Of a DNA stretch of 64,000 nucleotides, positions 11,740 through 23,361 are shown piece after piece. The notes beneath the pieces were generated by a model. That model was not told where the DNA came from. It worked only from the letters and a program-made list of their open reading frames with translations, and made no database searches. The DNA comes from Proteles cristata cristata (taxonomy: Eukaryota; Chordata; Mammalia; Carnivora; Hyaenidae), in NCBI GenBank assembly GCA_017311185.1, contig JAESUZ010000347.1, positions 186,001 to 250,000 of the forward strand. Direction: 5' to 3'. The translations under genes were made by a program, and so were the position numbers. Each line of letters begins with the position of its first letter. Within the stretch, counting starts at the first letter, position 1.

Positions 11740-12085
11740 CGTCCTAGAGCCCTCGCCACAAAGTCACCACAGACCTGTGGCTGAAGACACCTTACACTGA
11801 CCGCTCTGGAGGCCAGAGCTGGAATCGGTCAGCAGGGCCAGGGGCTCTGAGGGAGGCATTCTTTGCTTCCCTTCTGGCTTCTAGCAGCTGCTGGGAACTC
11901 TTGCTGTAATTGGCCCATCACTCACAGAACTCGAACGCCTGCCTGTCTTCACGTGGCTGTTGCTCCTTATGGGGACACCTGTCACTAGATTTAGGACCCA
12001 CCCCAAATCCAGATGACCTCCTCTTGAGATCCGTCGTTACGTGCGCAAAGACCCTCTTCTGAAATAAGGTCACGTTTGCATGTTC
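11740..12085 (-). mobile_element. Old MaLR-type LTR remnant, minus orientation
   Basis: Phrases such as CTCTGGAGGCCAGAGCTGGA, TCTTCACGTGGCTGTTGCTC and GAAATAAGGTCACGTTTGC resemble the reverse complement of an ancient mammalian LTR consensus I remember. A related copy in the other orientation lies at 33657-33975. Divergence is high and family assignment is tentative. Confidence 0.5.
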
Positions 12086-13033
12086 CCCGGGTCATGGGGA
12101 GCCCTCGCTTTAGGGCTGCTGTCCGGCCCGCTGCAGTTGGCTAAGACCCCTCTACTCCTGGGCACAGTTGTGAGTTTTCCCCAAATGCCTTTCTCCATCT
12201 CAGCTGGCAGCAGAGGCTGGTCGGCCACAAAGGGACGCCAGGCACCTGCTGTCTCGCTTCCCACGTGCAGGGCACAGGCCCAGGGCTTCTGCCTGCACGC
12301 GGCTTCCCCCTGGCCCCTGTTGGTGTGTTCACTTGGGGGTTGGAAGTGCCTCAAAAAGGCTCTTGCACAGACAGCAGGGCAACTCGGGCTTGAGTCTCTC
12401 CCCGCCCCCACCCCCTGGAAGTGACAAGCCCCGCAGCCCTCCTCTCGGTGAAGGGCACCACCACCCAGGAGTCCCGCCGAGCAGCTGTAGGTACAGGTGG
12501 TCTCCAGCCCGTGGGTGGGGTCCTGGTAGATGTCACGGGCAGGTTGGCCTGCAGGGTGAACGGGCTCTCCTTACACCCCCCACCTTCAGAAAACTCCGTG
12601 CACTCAGGAGACTTTGTTCTGTCTCTAGGGGTGACCCCAGTGTGTGCACCATCTCTGAGGGGTGCCTCCGACTCAGGGTCCAGGTCTGAGATTTGGGCCT
12701 GGCGATCTCTCATGGTAAAGCCGGCCTGGGCAAGTTGGGGACCCTGACAGGCCTGAGGACAGCTGACGTGGGAACTCAGTTTTGAAAGGCAAATTTCCTT
12801 CAACCACAACCTGCTTCCACCTTCCTGCTTTTGTGCCGTGCTTGGCAAGGAGCCCAGGGACACAGGCGTTTCTCAGGGACTGTGTTCACCCCTGCTCCTG
12901 CCTGCCCCCTGCGATCTGGGGGTCCCTGCTCACCCCATGCAAGGGACAGGCCCCCACCACCCACAAACACACTCCTAAGATGGTAGCAGCCCTGATCTCA
13001 AATACGGCTTCAACGCAAAAGTTCCGGATTTGA

Positions 13034-13039
13034 AATAAA
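13034..13039 (+). terminator. ARL16: Candidate ARL16 poly(A) signal AATAAA
   Basis: This is the first plus-strand AATAAA I see after the ARL16 stop codon, 1.9 kb downstream. The distance makes it uncertain; a nearer variant signal may be used. Confidence 0.3.
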
Positions 13040-14032
13040 CGTAAAGGACACAAACTCGGGGAGGGGCAAAAAGGACCCACGTGCACACTCCCCACTGTGC
13101 AGGGCCACCCTGGCCAAGGCGGGGATGGTACCTCCGAGCTGTCCGGGTCCAGCTCTGCCAGCCAGAGGCTCCTGAGCCAGTGGGCCTGAGGGAGGAGCCA
13201 GGGGCCCTCGCAGGGACGAGAGCAGGACTCCTCCCCTTCAAGCTTCCACCTCTGACCTCTGGGAGTCCTGGAGTTTTGCCGCCCCGCACCCCGTCCTGCG
13301 GCCGGCTCCCTCCTTCGGCTGGAATTCTGCGGCCTCTTCAGCCACAAGAAAGCCGTGGGGTCAGGGTCCTGTGCTTGCCGTCAAGCTGCTTCAGACCTGC
13401 TCTTCTCTCCCTAGAGACCTTGAGGACACAAGGAACAAACCTGGAACCAGCTCGGTGTGGGGGTGGCACCGGTCTCCGGGGCGTGGGGGTGTGGCCTCAG
13501 GGAGAAGGCACCAGGAGCGGGGCCAGGTGGCCGAGGCACTGAGCCTGCCCCCACCTGGCCTGTGCTGCGCTGTTGAGCCCAACGGAGCCTGAGGTACCGG
13601 CTTGGCTGGCCAAGCCTGCAGTGTCTATGATTAACGGGTGCTTAAGGGCAGGATTATGGGCAGGTCCCTCCCGGAAATGGCCGTGGGGGGCCTCAGGCTG
13701 GACCTGTATGTTCAGAACAAAGCTGTGTGCAATGCCAGGTTCAAGGGAATGATGCCAGGGATGGCCGACTGGCTACATCCCAATCAGGTGCTGGCCTGTC
13801 TGTTGGGACTTGGGACAGTGTCCTGTGGCAGATGGCCCAGCAGACGGTCAGTCACGAAAGAGCCGTCTCAGGGGAGGAAAAACGAGAGAGCAAAGACCTG
13901 GAGCCCCGTTCTGCACTCGAGAGCTGGTACGTGGGCGCCTGGGAGTCCTGGCGTGTTCCAGGGGAAGGACCCTTGTCCACAGGCCATCTACTCGCCCTCC
14001 CCGGCCACACTGTGGAGGCCCCGGTCTCGCCA

Positions 14033-17000
14033 TCACAGACACGTCTCTGCCTTCTTCCTGGAAGCGGGGCGCGGCGAATCCAGTGGCCGTGGTAACTGAG
14101 CTGCCTGCCGCTGCCGCTTGAGCGCCCTGTAGGCCTGCACAGCCCGCTCCCGCTCCTCCCCAACGATCCGCTGTCGGGCCAGTGACGTGGCCGGAGGCTG
14201 GGACACACCACCAGGGCTCAGAAGCCTCCTCAGCATCAGCGATTTCTTCCCAGGCTAAAGGACAGAGATGGAAGTTGAGGCACAGGTTTGGGAAGGAGGG
14301 GAAAGGACAAAGGGCCCACGCTGGTCCAACTGCCGTATGCCCAATGAGGGTGCGGCACTCCGTCCTCAGGCCGCGGAGCAGGCCGCCCTGGGGCACGTGC
14401 AGGGCGACCCCCGCCCCTGCTCACCTGGCCCCTGCTTGTGCTCATCCTGGGCCGGGCAGTCAGCTCTGGGGGCTGCAGGGCGACCTCGCCGAAGTGCACC
14501 GTGTCTGGAGGGGCAGAGGAGCACAGGTGAGGCCTCGGCCTCCACCCGCTGACCCCCGCCAGCCACGACCCCCACCCTCTGACCCCGCGAAGACTGCGGT
14601 GCCCGAGGCCGACACAGTCGCTGCTGGAACAGCTACCTCGGAGCAGCTCCTGCTCCAGCCTTTCTGCGGCCTTTTCCTCCCTTCTCTGCCGGACTTTATC
14701 CAGCCGCCGTTGCTGGAACCTGGGGAAGAAAGCACGATGCCATTCAGACTCCCAAACTCTCATCTCACTGCAGAGCTCACCCCTGCCTGGGAGGGGTGCC
14801 CCAGAGTGGAACCCAGCGAGCTGCTGCCGTGTCTCCCAGCCGCACACCAGACAGGCTCCCAACGGCAGGCGCCCAGAGTTCCAAGTCAGCGGTTCTCGGT
14901 GGGGGCAGCGGTGTGCCCATGGCATGTCTGACGAGGTCCGGAGGTGGTCCGGGTTGTCACAATGGGGCGGGGTGCTCCTGGCACCCACTTCGGGTGCTCC
15001 CACCCTCTGCCGCACAGAACGGCCCTGAGTATCAGCCGTGCAACCGCATCTCCAGGGTCTCGCAGAGCAGCCCCGTGTTGAGGGCATCTCCGCGGCTCCA
15101 GGAGCTGCACGAGACAGGTTCCCTGGGATGGTCTTCCGGTCACCTGACCTGACTGCCAGCTCCAAGAGCTCGCAGACCGCCCCAGGCTCACAGCTGGCGA
15201 GGGAGCTGCGGAGGGAAGCCCGGGCTGCTCACCTCAAAAGCTGCAGCTACGGCAGAAACAGTTCGAATAGCTCCTATTTGTGGAAACCACCCCCCAGCTC
15301 CTGCTGCAGGCCCCGGGAGGTGGCACATGGCTTCCTTCCTAGACTTGAGGGCTGGGGGGCAGGGGAGCCCCAGCTGGCAGCGGGCTCCCGCATCACCCGA
15401 TGCCGCCCGAACCCCCGCTGGAGATGCTGGTATCCCTACTTTACGGACGAGGCGCCGGGGCTGAGAGAAGCTGCAGAGCTGGTGCGTACGGCACAGCCAA
15501 AGGCTCTCAGAGAGGACGCAGCACCTGCCAGCCAGAGGCAGAGGACCCCGAAGCTGCGTGGAACCCCGACCCATAGTACCGATCCCCAGCGGGGCAGGCC
15601 TGGGCCCCAGTGGCCACCAAGCCTTCCCGAGGGAGCATCGAGCCTCATCTTTTTTCCACCTCCCCACTGCAGCTGGCCGGGGGGGACAGCTGGCCCTTGA
15701 CCTCACCTGGCTCTTGGGCCCTCTTGATGCTTTTCCGGAGAAAGGCAAAGACAAAGGCCTTCAGGGGCTCCCTGAACCCCCAAGGTTAAGAGATTTGGTG
15801 TAGAGAAACGCATTCACCAACTGACTGGCCTTTCACTTCTCTCCGTGCTCCCCGTTCGGCTACTGTAGGAGACGGTCTGGGACCCCAGCCCCTACCCCGC
15901 CCCCACTCACGCTTTCTTCCTCTCCGATTTCTCCTTCTTGGGAGCCACCTGCACCTCAGGTTGCCGGGCCGCCTGGTTCTTGCTGAGGAAGAGCACGTGC
16001 TGGGTCTCCTGCTCCATACGCTGGATGTAGGCCCTGTCGGACTCCCACTTCCTCTGCTTAAACTTGGGGACAGCGATGTCTGGCTCTACTCCCTTTGCTT
16101 CCTTCTCCAACATCTTTCTGAAGGCCACCTGGGCTGAGGACAGAGTGGGGTGTGGCATGAGGGACAGGAGGGAGATGGTGCCAGGCTGGCTGCACATGCT
16201 CGTTACCCTGCCCAAGGCCATGGGGAAGGGAGAGCAGACCCAGTGGGAGTGGCCCAACCACGGTAGCTGAAGAGGAGTCAGGAAGCCCAGCTCGGGCGCC
16301 CGTGCCGACGGGGCCCCACAGCCCACCGCTCCCCACATGTCCACCACAGCTTGGGTGAAAAACAAAACAGGAAGTAACCTAAATGTCTCTCAAAACATGG
16401 CTGGTTGAGTAAGCACCCTACGTTCGCATGAAGACTTTATCTCACACATCCAGGATGGTAAGCAACGCACAGAATGAACGTGTAGCTTTTCCACCGTAAG
16501 CACGTGTGAACGTGCAGAGCATCTCTCTTGGGAAGGCATCCGAGAAGACAGACAATGCTTTTCTCTTAGAGGGTGACAGCAGGATTCAGAGACAGAGCCA
16601 GGCTATGCCGTACGTCATACCTTTCAGAACCGCTTGACGTACCCTGCATGTGAGCGTGTATCTCTTAAATAACCAAAAACAAGTGCTAGCTCAATAGAGC
16701 ACAGTTCAAAGCGTGCCATCTGCCACCGCGGCCAGTGTGCCTCCCCCAATCCCCCCTCCGGTGCCTCTTTCACGTTCTCTTTGGCAGTCACATAACCCCC
16801 ACCGATGACCGGGGGATTTACAAAGAAATTATAAAAGAGCACTGCTGCAAAATCAACCTCACATTTGGGAAAACATTCCCATACACAGAACATGCTGGAC
16901 TCCCCCCGCCCCCAAATGCCCTGAGTGCTATTTCTGGCAGAGGCTGACAGGTGGACACCCAGCCTGGCCTTGGGTGAGGGTTGAAAATGTAAGTTTCTCA

Positions 17001-18073
17001 GGGGGGTCTGAGAAATTCTCTCCTTAACCTCCGGAAAACATCCACTTCTCTCCACCATCCTTTCTGTGCTCCGGTCCAAGAAACCGCCATTTCTCACCGG
17101 CAGGAGCTTCACTGGCCTGTCAGGAGCTTCACTGGCCTGTCGTGTGCACTCCCTCAGTTGTTACACAGTGTTTCCTTCTCAAAGTAAATCAAAACCCTCC
17201 ATTCCGTCTGAAGGATCTCCACTCCTTCGGGGGGAGGGGAGTCCACAATCCTTACAAGAAGCCCCATGGGGTTTTTCTGGAGCCTCATCTGAAACCGCAC
17301 TACCACCTGCTGCCAACCACCTCTTGGCCCCGGTGACCCCAGCCTTTGGTTGGTGCCCACACGTTCCTGCAGCCTCATCAAACCACGGGGTCTTGGCAGA
17401 CTTCTTCTGCCTGAATCACCATATGTGGATTCAAACACACAAAGCTTTGGTGCTGCCACCCAGCATGGGCCCGCACGTTACCTTCTTTCTTTCTCTTCTT
17501 GTTACTGATGGGATTTTTCATCTCCTGGCGGCTTCTCATAATCTCTCGGAGCCGGAAAGGGATTTCTTGGTCGTCCTGGTTCTTGGGCTTGCAATTTACT
17601 TTCTTTTTTTCTTTGCTGGGAGCGAGAACAGGAGAGTAAGACGCAGCTTAAGCTCGGCATAAGCAGAACAGAGAAACTGAAGCAGGGCCTGGGACGGGAA
17701 CTTCGCAGGCCACCCTGGGGTGCGTGCCAGGCAAGGAGGCAGGGCTCTCGCAGGACGCTGGGGTGAGGGCCGCTCCCAGAGCCCCAGGAGGGCTCCTCGA
17801 CCCTGGCCTCCTCCAGGGTAGCAAACCCGGCACCTCGGCGGGTGGGCAGCGCCTCCACGCTGGAGACCCTCACGTCCGCGCTCACCCGGCGGCCCTCAGC
17901 GCGCCCACGGCACGGGCACAGCGGGGCCGGGGAGAGACCCACCTGCGCGGCGCGGGACACGGCGCTGGTCGCTGCTTCCCCGGCAGCTGCCGCCGCCTCC
18001 CCGCCGGCCGCCCCGGACCCCCGGGCCCCGCCGTCCCCACCCGGGAAGCCCCTCTGCGCGCGGCGCCCGCCAT
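14033..18073 (-). CDS. CCDC137: CCDC137, nuclear/chromosome-periphery coiled-coil protein
   Basis: Six minus-strand exons, 17943-18073 (ATG 18073-18071), 17482-17615, 15911-16133, 14637-14719, 14425-14504 and 14033-14254, join in frame to 290 residues; the human protein is of similar size. All introns are GT-AG. The product is very basic and charged. It has an Arg/Gly/Pro-rich N-terminus (1-43), a KEKKKVN stretch, the conserved core IPFRLREIMRSRQEMKNP, and a helical region (PDIAVPKFKQRK ... EKSERKKA) continuing into QQRRLDKVRQRREEKAAERLEQELL. The C-terminal part has SPGGVSQP and QRIVGEERERAVQAYRALKRQ. No membrane segment or enzymatic motif is visible. The literature describes a chromosome-periphery/nucleolar protein also known as RaRF; this role is not visible in the sequence. 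It shares a 196-bp divergent promoter with OXLD1. Confidence 0.95.
16340..16620. repeat. Possible LINE-1 3'-end remnant in CCDC137 intron 2
   Basis: The phrase around 16370-16430 (ACCTAAATGTCTCTCAAAACA, then GGTTGAGTAAGCACC) resembles L1 3' sequence as I remember it. It is heavily decayed. Confidence 0.3.
17101..17142. repeat. Two tandem copies of a 21-bp unit
   Basis: CAGGAGCTTCACTGGCCTGT occurs twice in direct succession in CCDC137 intron 2. Confidence 0.85.
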
Positions 18074-18560
18074 CTGCACGCCCAGCGCTCCGGGAAGAAG
18101 CCACTTCCGCCCTTCCGCGCAGTCCCGCCCCCGACCGCCACTTCCGCTTCCTGCGCTCGGCGCACCGGGGAGGTGCCGCGTCCTGGCGGGCCGGGATTGG
18201 CCGCAACGGGCCCCCGCACGCCGCTGAGGGCGGGGTGAGGCGCGCGTGCGCGGGGTCGGGCGGTGGGCGATGCTGCTCCGGAGCCTGGCCGGGGGGGGCC
18301 GGGCGGTGGCCGCCGCTGCCCGGCGTCCGGCAAGTAGCCGCGGGCCGGGGGCCGGGGCTGGCAGGGCGGGCGACGTCTGCGGGGCGCCGTGGCTGCGGCC
18401 CGGGCGCCGCGGGGAGGGCCGCCCTGCGCTGGGCCCGCGGGGCCCCTTGCGCGCCCGCTGTGAGCGAGCCCTTTGGGGAAGCGAACAGGGAGCTGATGCT
18501 CCTTACAAGTTAGAGGTGGTGAAGCAGAGTCGGGGCCGCGTCGGTCGGTGCTGAGGGCCC
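17840..18560. promoter_or_regulatory. CpG-island divergent promoter of CCDC137 and OXLD1
   Basis: Start codons at 18073 (minus) and 18270 (plus) leave only 196 bp. The gap holds two ETS/GABP-like CACTTCCGC elements (about 18102-18110 and 18141-18149), a GC box (CCCGCCCC) and one inverted CCAAT box (ATTGG, 18196-18200). No TATA box is seen. CpG density is high on both sides, including both first exons. Confidence 0.75.
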
Positions 18561-19423
18561 CGGAGACAGTGGGGGGGGGGACCCCGTGTCCGGGGCTGGG
18601 GCCAGAGAACGCGGGGGGCTGGGGGGCAAACAGGGTGAAGGGCGGTGCCCGCAGTCAGGACGGGGGAAGGACCGAGACGCGGCCGCTCTGGTTGGAGAGG
18701 GAATAGCTGCTGTGTGGCCCCAGCTCGCAGGCCCACCCCGCCCCCGTTCTGCCGAAGGAGCAGAGCCTTCTTAGCTGGGGTGCCAACGTACCCCGCGCCA
18801 CCGTGTGCTGTGATGCCACCCAGCGCCTGCCCCTGAACCCAGCGTTTCTCAGGAGGCGTGTGTTGTCCTAACAGAGAGGAAACTGAGTCTCGAGGTGGAG
18901 TGACTTGTCTTAAGGTCTCATGGGAAACGAGCGGTGACGGGAGGCCGAAATCCCCCTGGAGCTGGGGGCAGGCAAGGCCTTACCAGCCTCTGTCTCCTTT
19001 TAGGGGCCACGGCGACTCTCCAGCTGGGGCTGGGGCCGAAGGCTTCCTGGAGGCAGCAGCAGTCTTAACAGGCACCGTCCTTGGGTCCAAGCCCGGCGAG
19101 GCCACGGGGAGTTGGAGAAGGACCACGTGGAGGTGGGCTCTCAGTGCGGTGCAGAGGGCGCCGGGCAGCACAAGTCCTCCGTGCCTGGCGGGGCCCCCTC
19201 GGAACCCCCATCTCCCCCGCCCCCCGGGCTCGAGCCCCCCACAAACTGCTGCATGAGTGGCTGCCCCAATTGCGTGTGGGTGGAGTTCGCGGAGGCGCTG
19301 CTGCAGCGCCACCAGGACGGCGGGGCTCGGGCCCTGGCCGCCCTGGAAGAGCACGTGGCAGACGAGAACCTCAAGGCCTTCCTCAGGATGGAGATCCGGC
19401 TCCGAGCGAGGTGTGGACGCTGA
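18270..19423 (+). CDS. OXLD1: OXLD1, oxidoreductase-like domain protein
   Basis: Two exons, 18270-18329 and 19004-19423, give 159 residues. The Arg/Ala-rich, acid-free N-terminus ([19 protein letters not shown]) followed by GPRRLSS looks like a mitochondrial presequence. The oxidoreductase-like domain is at the C-terminus: [13 protein letters not shown] at residues 100-112 contains four cysteines (102, 103, 107, 110), and [19 protein letters not shown] follows. The reaction catalysed is not known to me. The exons join in phase 0 only if intron 1 begins with GC (CCG/GCAAGT) and ends TTTTAG; no GT donor nearby preserves the frame. The linker DHVEVGSQ is recognisably like human, while a Pro-rich stretch (about 75-97) looks expanded. 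The gene lies divergent from CCDC137 and upstream of PDE6G on the same strand. Confidence 0.93.
18330..19003 (+). other. OXLD1: Putative GC-AG intron of OXLD1
   Basis: The donor reads CCG/GCAAGTAG. GCAAGT is the usual form of the rare GC donor class, and the acceptor is CTCCTTTTAG/GGG. Both ends are phase 0. Confidence 0.75.
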
Positions 19424-19570
19424 GCTGGCTTGCCCAGCACCCGCACCCAGACGGGCCCCAGCCCGGCAGCTCCTTCCTCCCCGGGAAGCCACACGGAGCT
19501 TTACTCGCGGCCCTCCAGGAGGCGGGTGTCAGACAGGAGTAGGGAGGATGATTTACTGACTTCACCTGAG

Positions 19571-19576
19571 AATAAA
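19571..19576 (+). terminator. OXLD1: OXLD1 poly(A) signal AATAAA
   Basis: AATAAA lies 148 bp after the stop codon and is followed by a GT-rich stretch (TTCTGTGTGG ... TGTGTTGTCGT), the usual downstream element. Confidence 0.8.
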
Positions 19577-20671
19577 TACGTTCTGTGTGGCGCTGAGCCA
19601 GGAGGCTTCTGTGTTGTCGTCTGTAGGACTTATGTCGCGTTGTCCCAGAAAGATGGTACAGGTTGCCGTTGAATGTTCATCGAGAGCCTCCAGCTGTCAC
19701 CAACCCGTGAGGGTGACGGAAGCTCCACTGGTTTGAATGATCATGTGACGGTGACCCCAGGAGCCCCCTTCCCGGCACCCCAGAAGTCCCGCCCCGAGGT
19801 CAGCTCTGGCTACTCTCAGTGCTGCAGCAGGGGAGGGCCGTCTGCCCCCCCGAAGCTGCGGGTGGCCAGGCCCCGGGGCACATGAGCGCCCGCAGGCGGC
19901 CTGGGAAGGGCCTCTTTCTCCCACCTGCAGGGATCCTTGGGGAGCTACCCAGTCACCAGCCCACGGGGCCTGAGCCGGCAGCCCTTCCAGCCCACTGAGC
20001 CACGGATCGAGGCGATTGGCCAGGGCTTCTGCCCTACGATCAGCCTCCAGGCACCGGCCTCGTCGTTGGCCGCAGACCCGGCTGCTGGACCATCCAGCCC
20101 AGGTGGGACTTTGTCATAGGGCCCTCGCTGCCCATGCCCACCTCCTGCTCGCCCCCGACATGGAAAATGTCTCACCTTCTCTCCCTCCCCCAGCACATCA
20201 TGTGCTGGTGCCAGTAGCCTGGACGAGATAGGGCTTAAAGGGATGTATGCCTGTTTTATCTCCTCTCGTTTAAAGAAAAAGCTAAGATTGTACTAGAATT
20301 TCATGAGCGCTTTGAGCTGATAGGCTTTCCCAGGTGGGGGCTTTAATGGAAAGCTAGTGTGTCACATCGAGGCATGTGGGCCAGTAAGATGCCCGTGGCT
20401 GGGGCTGTCTTTCTGAACAGCTGAGTGCCCTCCAAAAACAGGGTTTGGGTTGGTCAGAGAAACCTGATTTATGGCGACACGTTTATTAGACTATATCTCA
20501 GAGCATCTAATTTAACCGCATTCTCATACAGATTCAGAAACAGCCCAGGAAGAGAACAGTTTTCTCCGGAGACGGCAGCACAGCAAAGCCTGGTGGGCTC
20601 TGAGCCTCCCTGAGGGGTGGCTTATCTCAGAGACAGAGGTTTTCTTATTTTTCTCAACAATTCAGATTTAT

Positions 20672-20859
20672 GGGGCACATGGTGACTGTCAGTTAAGGGT
20701 CTGATGCTTGGTTTTGGCTCAGGTTATAATCTCATGGCCTGTGGGATCAAGCCCCACGTCAGCATCGGTGCTGACAGTGCAGAGCCTGCTTGGGATCCCT
20801 CTCTCCCTCTGCTCCTCCCCTGCTTTCTCTCAAAATGAATTTTTAAAAAATTTTAAAAA
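20672..20859 (+). mobile_element. tRNA-derived carnivore SINE, old copy
   Basis: A diverged SINE with GGGGCAC head, box-B-like GGATCAAGCCCC and an A/T-rich tail. It is flanked by a perfect target-site duplication ATTCAGATTTAT (20660-20671 and 20859-20870). It is the only SINE I see in the left 32 kb. Confidence 0.85.
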
Positions 20860-21834
20860 TTCAGATTTATGAGGTTTTGTATATGTGCTCGCGTATGTGT
20901 GTATGTACACATTGAGCGCACGCTACTAAATTGGTCTCGCTTCGGGGCTCCACAGCCCTAACGAAGGCCTGTGCAGCGTGAGACATCCCCGTTGAGAAGT
21001 CCCTGGCATGGCCCGTGGCAGCGAGGCAGGCGTCTCCTCCACGAGGGAGGAACGTGGCAGTCACGGGGGCCAGCGCAGCACCGCCACTGGGCTTGCTGGG
21101 ATGCGTGCAGGGCAGATCTCGTGTTCGTTCGTTCATTTCCCAGCTACTCCTTCACCATCTGTGACGTGTCTGGCTCTGGGCTAGACACTGGGGTCCCGTA
21201 GAAATGTCTGCCCCACTCCACTGTCACATGGAAGGCAGAGGTGTCACGTGGAAGGCAGAGGTGAACACAAGCGTTATTCAGATGAACAACTTCGGTAAGC
21301 GTAAGCGTGGTGAAGGAGAGTTCCAGCTGCCATGACTTCCTGTGAAGTGCGCATTCTGGTCTAGCCTGAGGGGTCGCCCTAAGGAGGGGAGAGCTCTGGA
21401 GAGGGAGCTAGGGGACAGGTGCAGAATACACCAGCGGAGGGGGCAGAGGTGCAAAGATCCTGGGGTAGAAGGGGTGAGAGCATGGAGAGCAAGAGGGAGG
21501 GATAAAGGTGAAGTCAAAGAGGCGGATAGTGCCCAGACTACACAGGACTTTGGGGACTGTGAAGGCAGGTTCTTTACAAGTCAGAGGATGGATGGTGGGA
21601 GAGACCCACGACAACAGCCAGTGTCGTCTTCACTTCAGAGATGACCAGCTTCCGGAGAAAGTCCTGCCCCTTCCCAGCTCTTTGTGATCGCACCTCGTAT
21701 CCGTATCCCTGGTCCTGACCCCATCCCTGGCTCATCCCTTGGGGCCCAGACCACACCCAAGCCCCTTCCCTCCCCTCCCTGAGTCCTCCGCCCTTCCGAA
21801 TGGCCCTGACAGTCTCATCAGTGTGGTGTCAGGG

Positions 21835-21944
21835 AACAGTCCTAATCGGCTTAGCCAGAGGCAGGATAAATTTCCAGCCTGCAGCCTGCTGAGGGAGGCC
21901 TGGCCACGCACACCGGTGGCCCCCTGAGACCTGCCGAGTGCGTG
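21835..21944 (+). promoter_or_regulatory. PDE6G: Possible PDE6G promoter and 5' UTR exon
   Basis: CTAATCGGCTTAG (about 21842-21854) resembles a CRX-type homeodomain site, GATAAATTT (from 21864) could act as a TATA element, and GCGTG/GTGAGTAG at 21940-21952 is a strong donor that could end an untranslated exon. The start codon sits 1.4 kb downstream in another exon. This is a proposal from motif arrangement only; the matching acceptor before 23362 is unclear. Confidence 0.3.
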
Positions 21945-23361
21945 GTGAGTAGTGACCTTCCTGGTTGCCTTTCCTGGTGGCCGCTTACCCAAGGGGGTTG
22001 GTGGGGACCTGCCCCGAGGGTGGCGAGCTGGCGGGCTTTTCACCACCGCATTGAGGACCGGGTCTGCGGGGGCCTGCCTGCCGGCCCGTTCAGAGAGGTT
22101 ACGCAGCCAATCGTGTTCAGCTCCCCCATACCGAACGGTGGCGGCAGGCAGTCCCCGAGGCTGACAGTGGTCTGGGGACCTTGAGCCGCACACTCCCAGC
22201 CACCTTGAGTGGGCATCAGCCACAGGCTGGGCGGGGGCCGGGGCAGCTGGGAGAGCTTGGACAGCGGCTTCCACCAGGCCAGCGTCTGACCGTAGGTAGC
22301 AGTTCGGTCCGGGTCAGGGCTGCGCGTGGCCTGGGACTAGGGAAAGGGTCTGGCTGTGAGGAGTGGGCATCACGGGGTCTGAGCAGCCAGGGCCACCAGG
22401 GCCGCCGCCGCCCACCCTGGACCCCGTGCCTGTCCTCTCGGCACAGAGGCTGAATCTTAGGCAGGAAAGGTCCACGGTAGGGTCTGCCTGGTACCAGGTG
22501 CCCACCCCCACCACGCAGCCTTCCCGGGGGGGGGCGTCCGGCCTGCCCTGCGGCTCAGTCTCAGCCCTGGCGCTCTAGCAGGCCGTGGCAGCGGCTCAAG
22601 GCGGGATTCAGGCTCCGCAGCCACGATACCAGGGGTTGGCCCCAAGGGGTGGTGCCTGAGCTCCTATCCGTGTCATATGCTTAGCCCCAGAAGCTTCCAG
22701 GCTCCCAGTGGCCCCGAGAGATTAGAGTCTCCCCCTGGTGCTAATAGGCTTAGGGGAAGCCAAGTTGCCCTTGAGGAGGGTCAGAGGGGCTTAGGGCATC
22801 CCGGGAGAGGTTTGGGGGAGGGGCAGAGAGGCGGTCACCCTATGCAGTGGGCTCAGGGACACCAGCAGGTGACACTAGTGCCCAGAGCAGGACCTAAGCA
22901 CAGTGAGTGGGCAGAGGTGGGGGTGGGGTGGAAACTTATACCAGTTGAGGGAGGAAGCCACAGGGGGCAGGGGGGAGGGTTGCACCGCTGAGCTCTGGGC
23001 TTGTCCTGAGACAGGCCCCTCCCTGGCCAGCACCCTGCCCTCCCTTTCTCGGTCATTCTTCATTGACACTGTTCTGAGACAGAGTGTCCCCACCCACCCG
23101 AGGGGGTGCACCCGGAGGGCCACCCAGGACTCTCACTCCCTCTGCCTGACCCCAGCTGGAGCCCCGCCTAGAGATGAGAGGGGGCTGCCCTCAGGGTCAT
23201 GCTCAGGATCTTGTGTTTCAGGATTCCCTGTGTGTTTCTGGGTGAGACCTGCAAGGGAGCTGACTGGGACACCCCCCGCCCCCAGCCTGCTGTGCCCCCA
23301 GCCCTCAGCGTGAGGAAGCCTAGAAGCCAGAGGTCTCCGTGGGGTCTCCGCCATCCTGGCC

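Larger units (their letters stand above)
11159..14032. other. Convergent 3' spacer between ARL16 and CCDC137
   Basis: This holds the 3' UTRs of both genes and unique sequence. Candidate poly(A) signals are AATAAA on the plus strand at 13034-13039 and on the minus strand at 11605-11610. If both are used, the transcripts overlap by about 1.4 kb. Apart from the LTR-like remnant at about 11740-12085, I recognise no coding exon or repeat here. Confidence 0.5.
19600..23361. other. Spacer between OXLD1 and the PDE6G start codon
   Basis: It contains one SINE (20672-20859), a short L2/MIR-like stretch (about 21125-21200), a 20-bp tandem duplication (TGTCACATGGAAGGCAGAGG, 21222-21261, second copy with one change), and a putative PDE6G first exon region around 21840-21944. 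No other coding exon was recognised. Confidence 0.6.
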
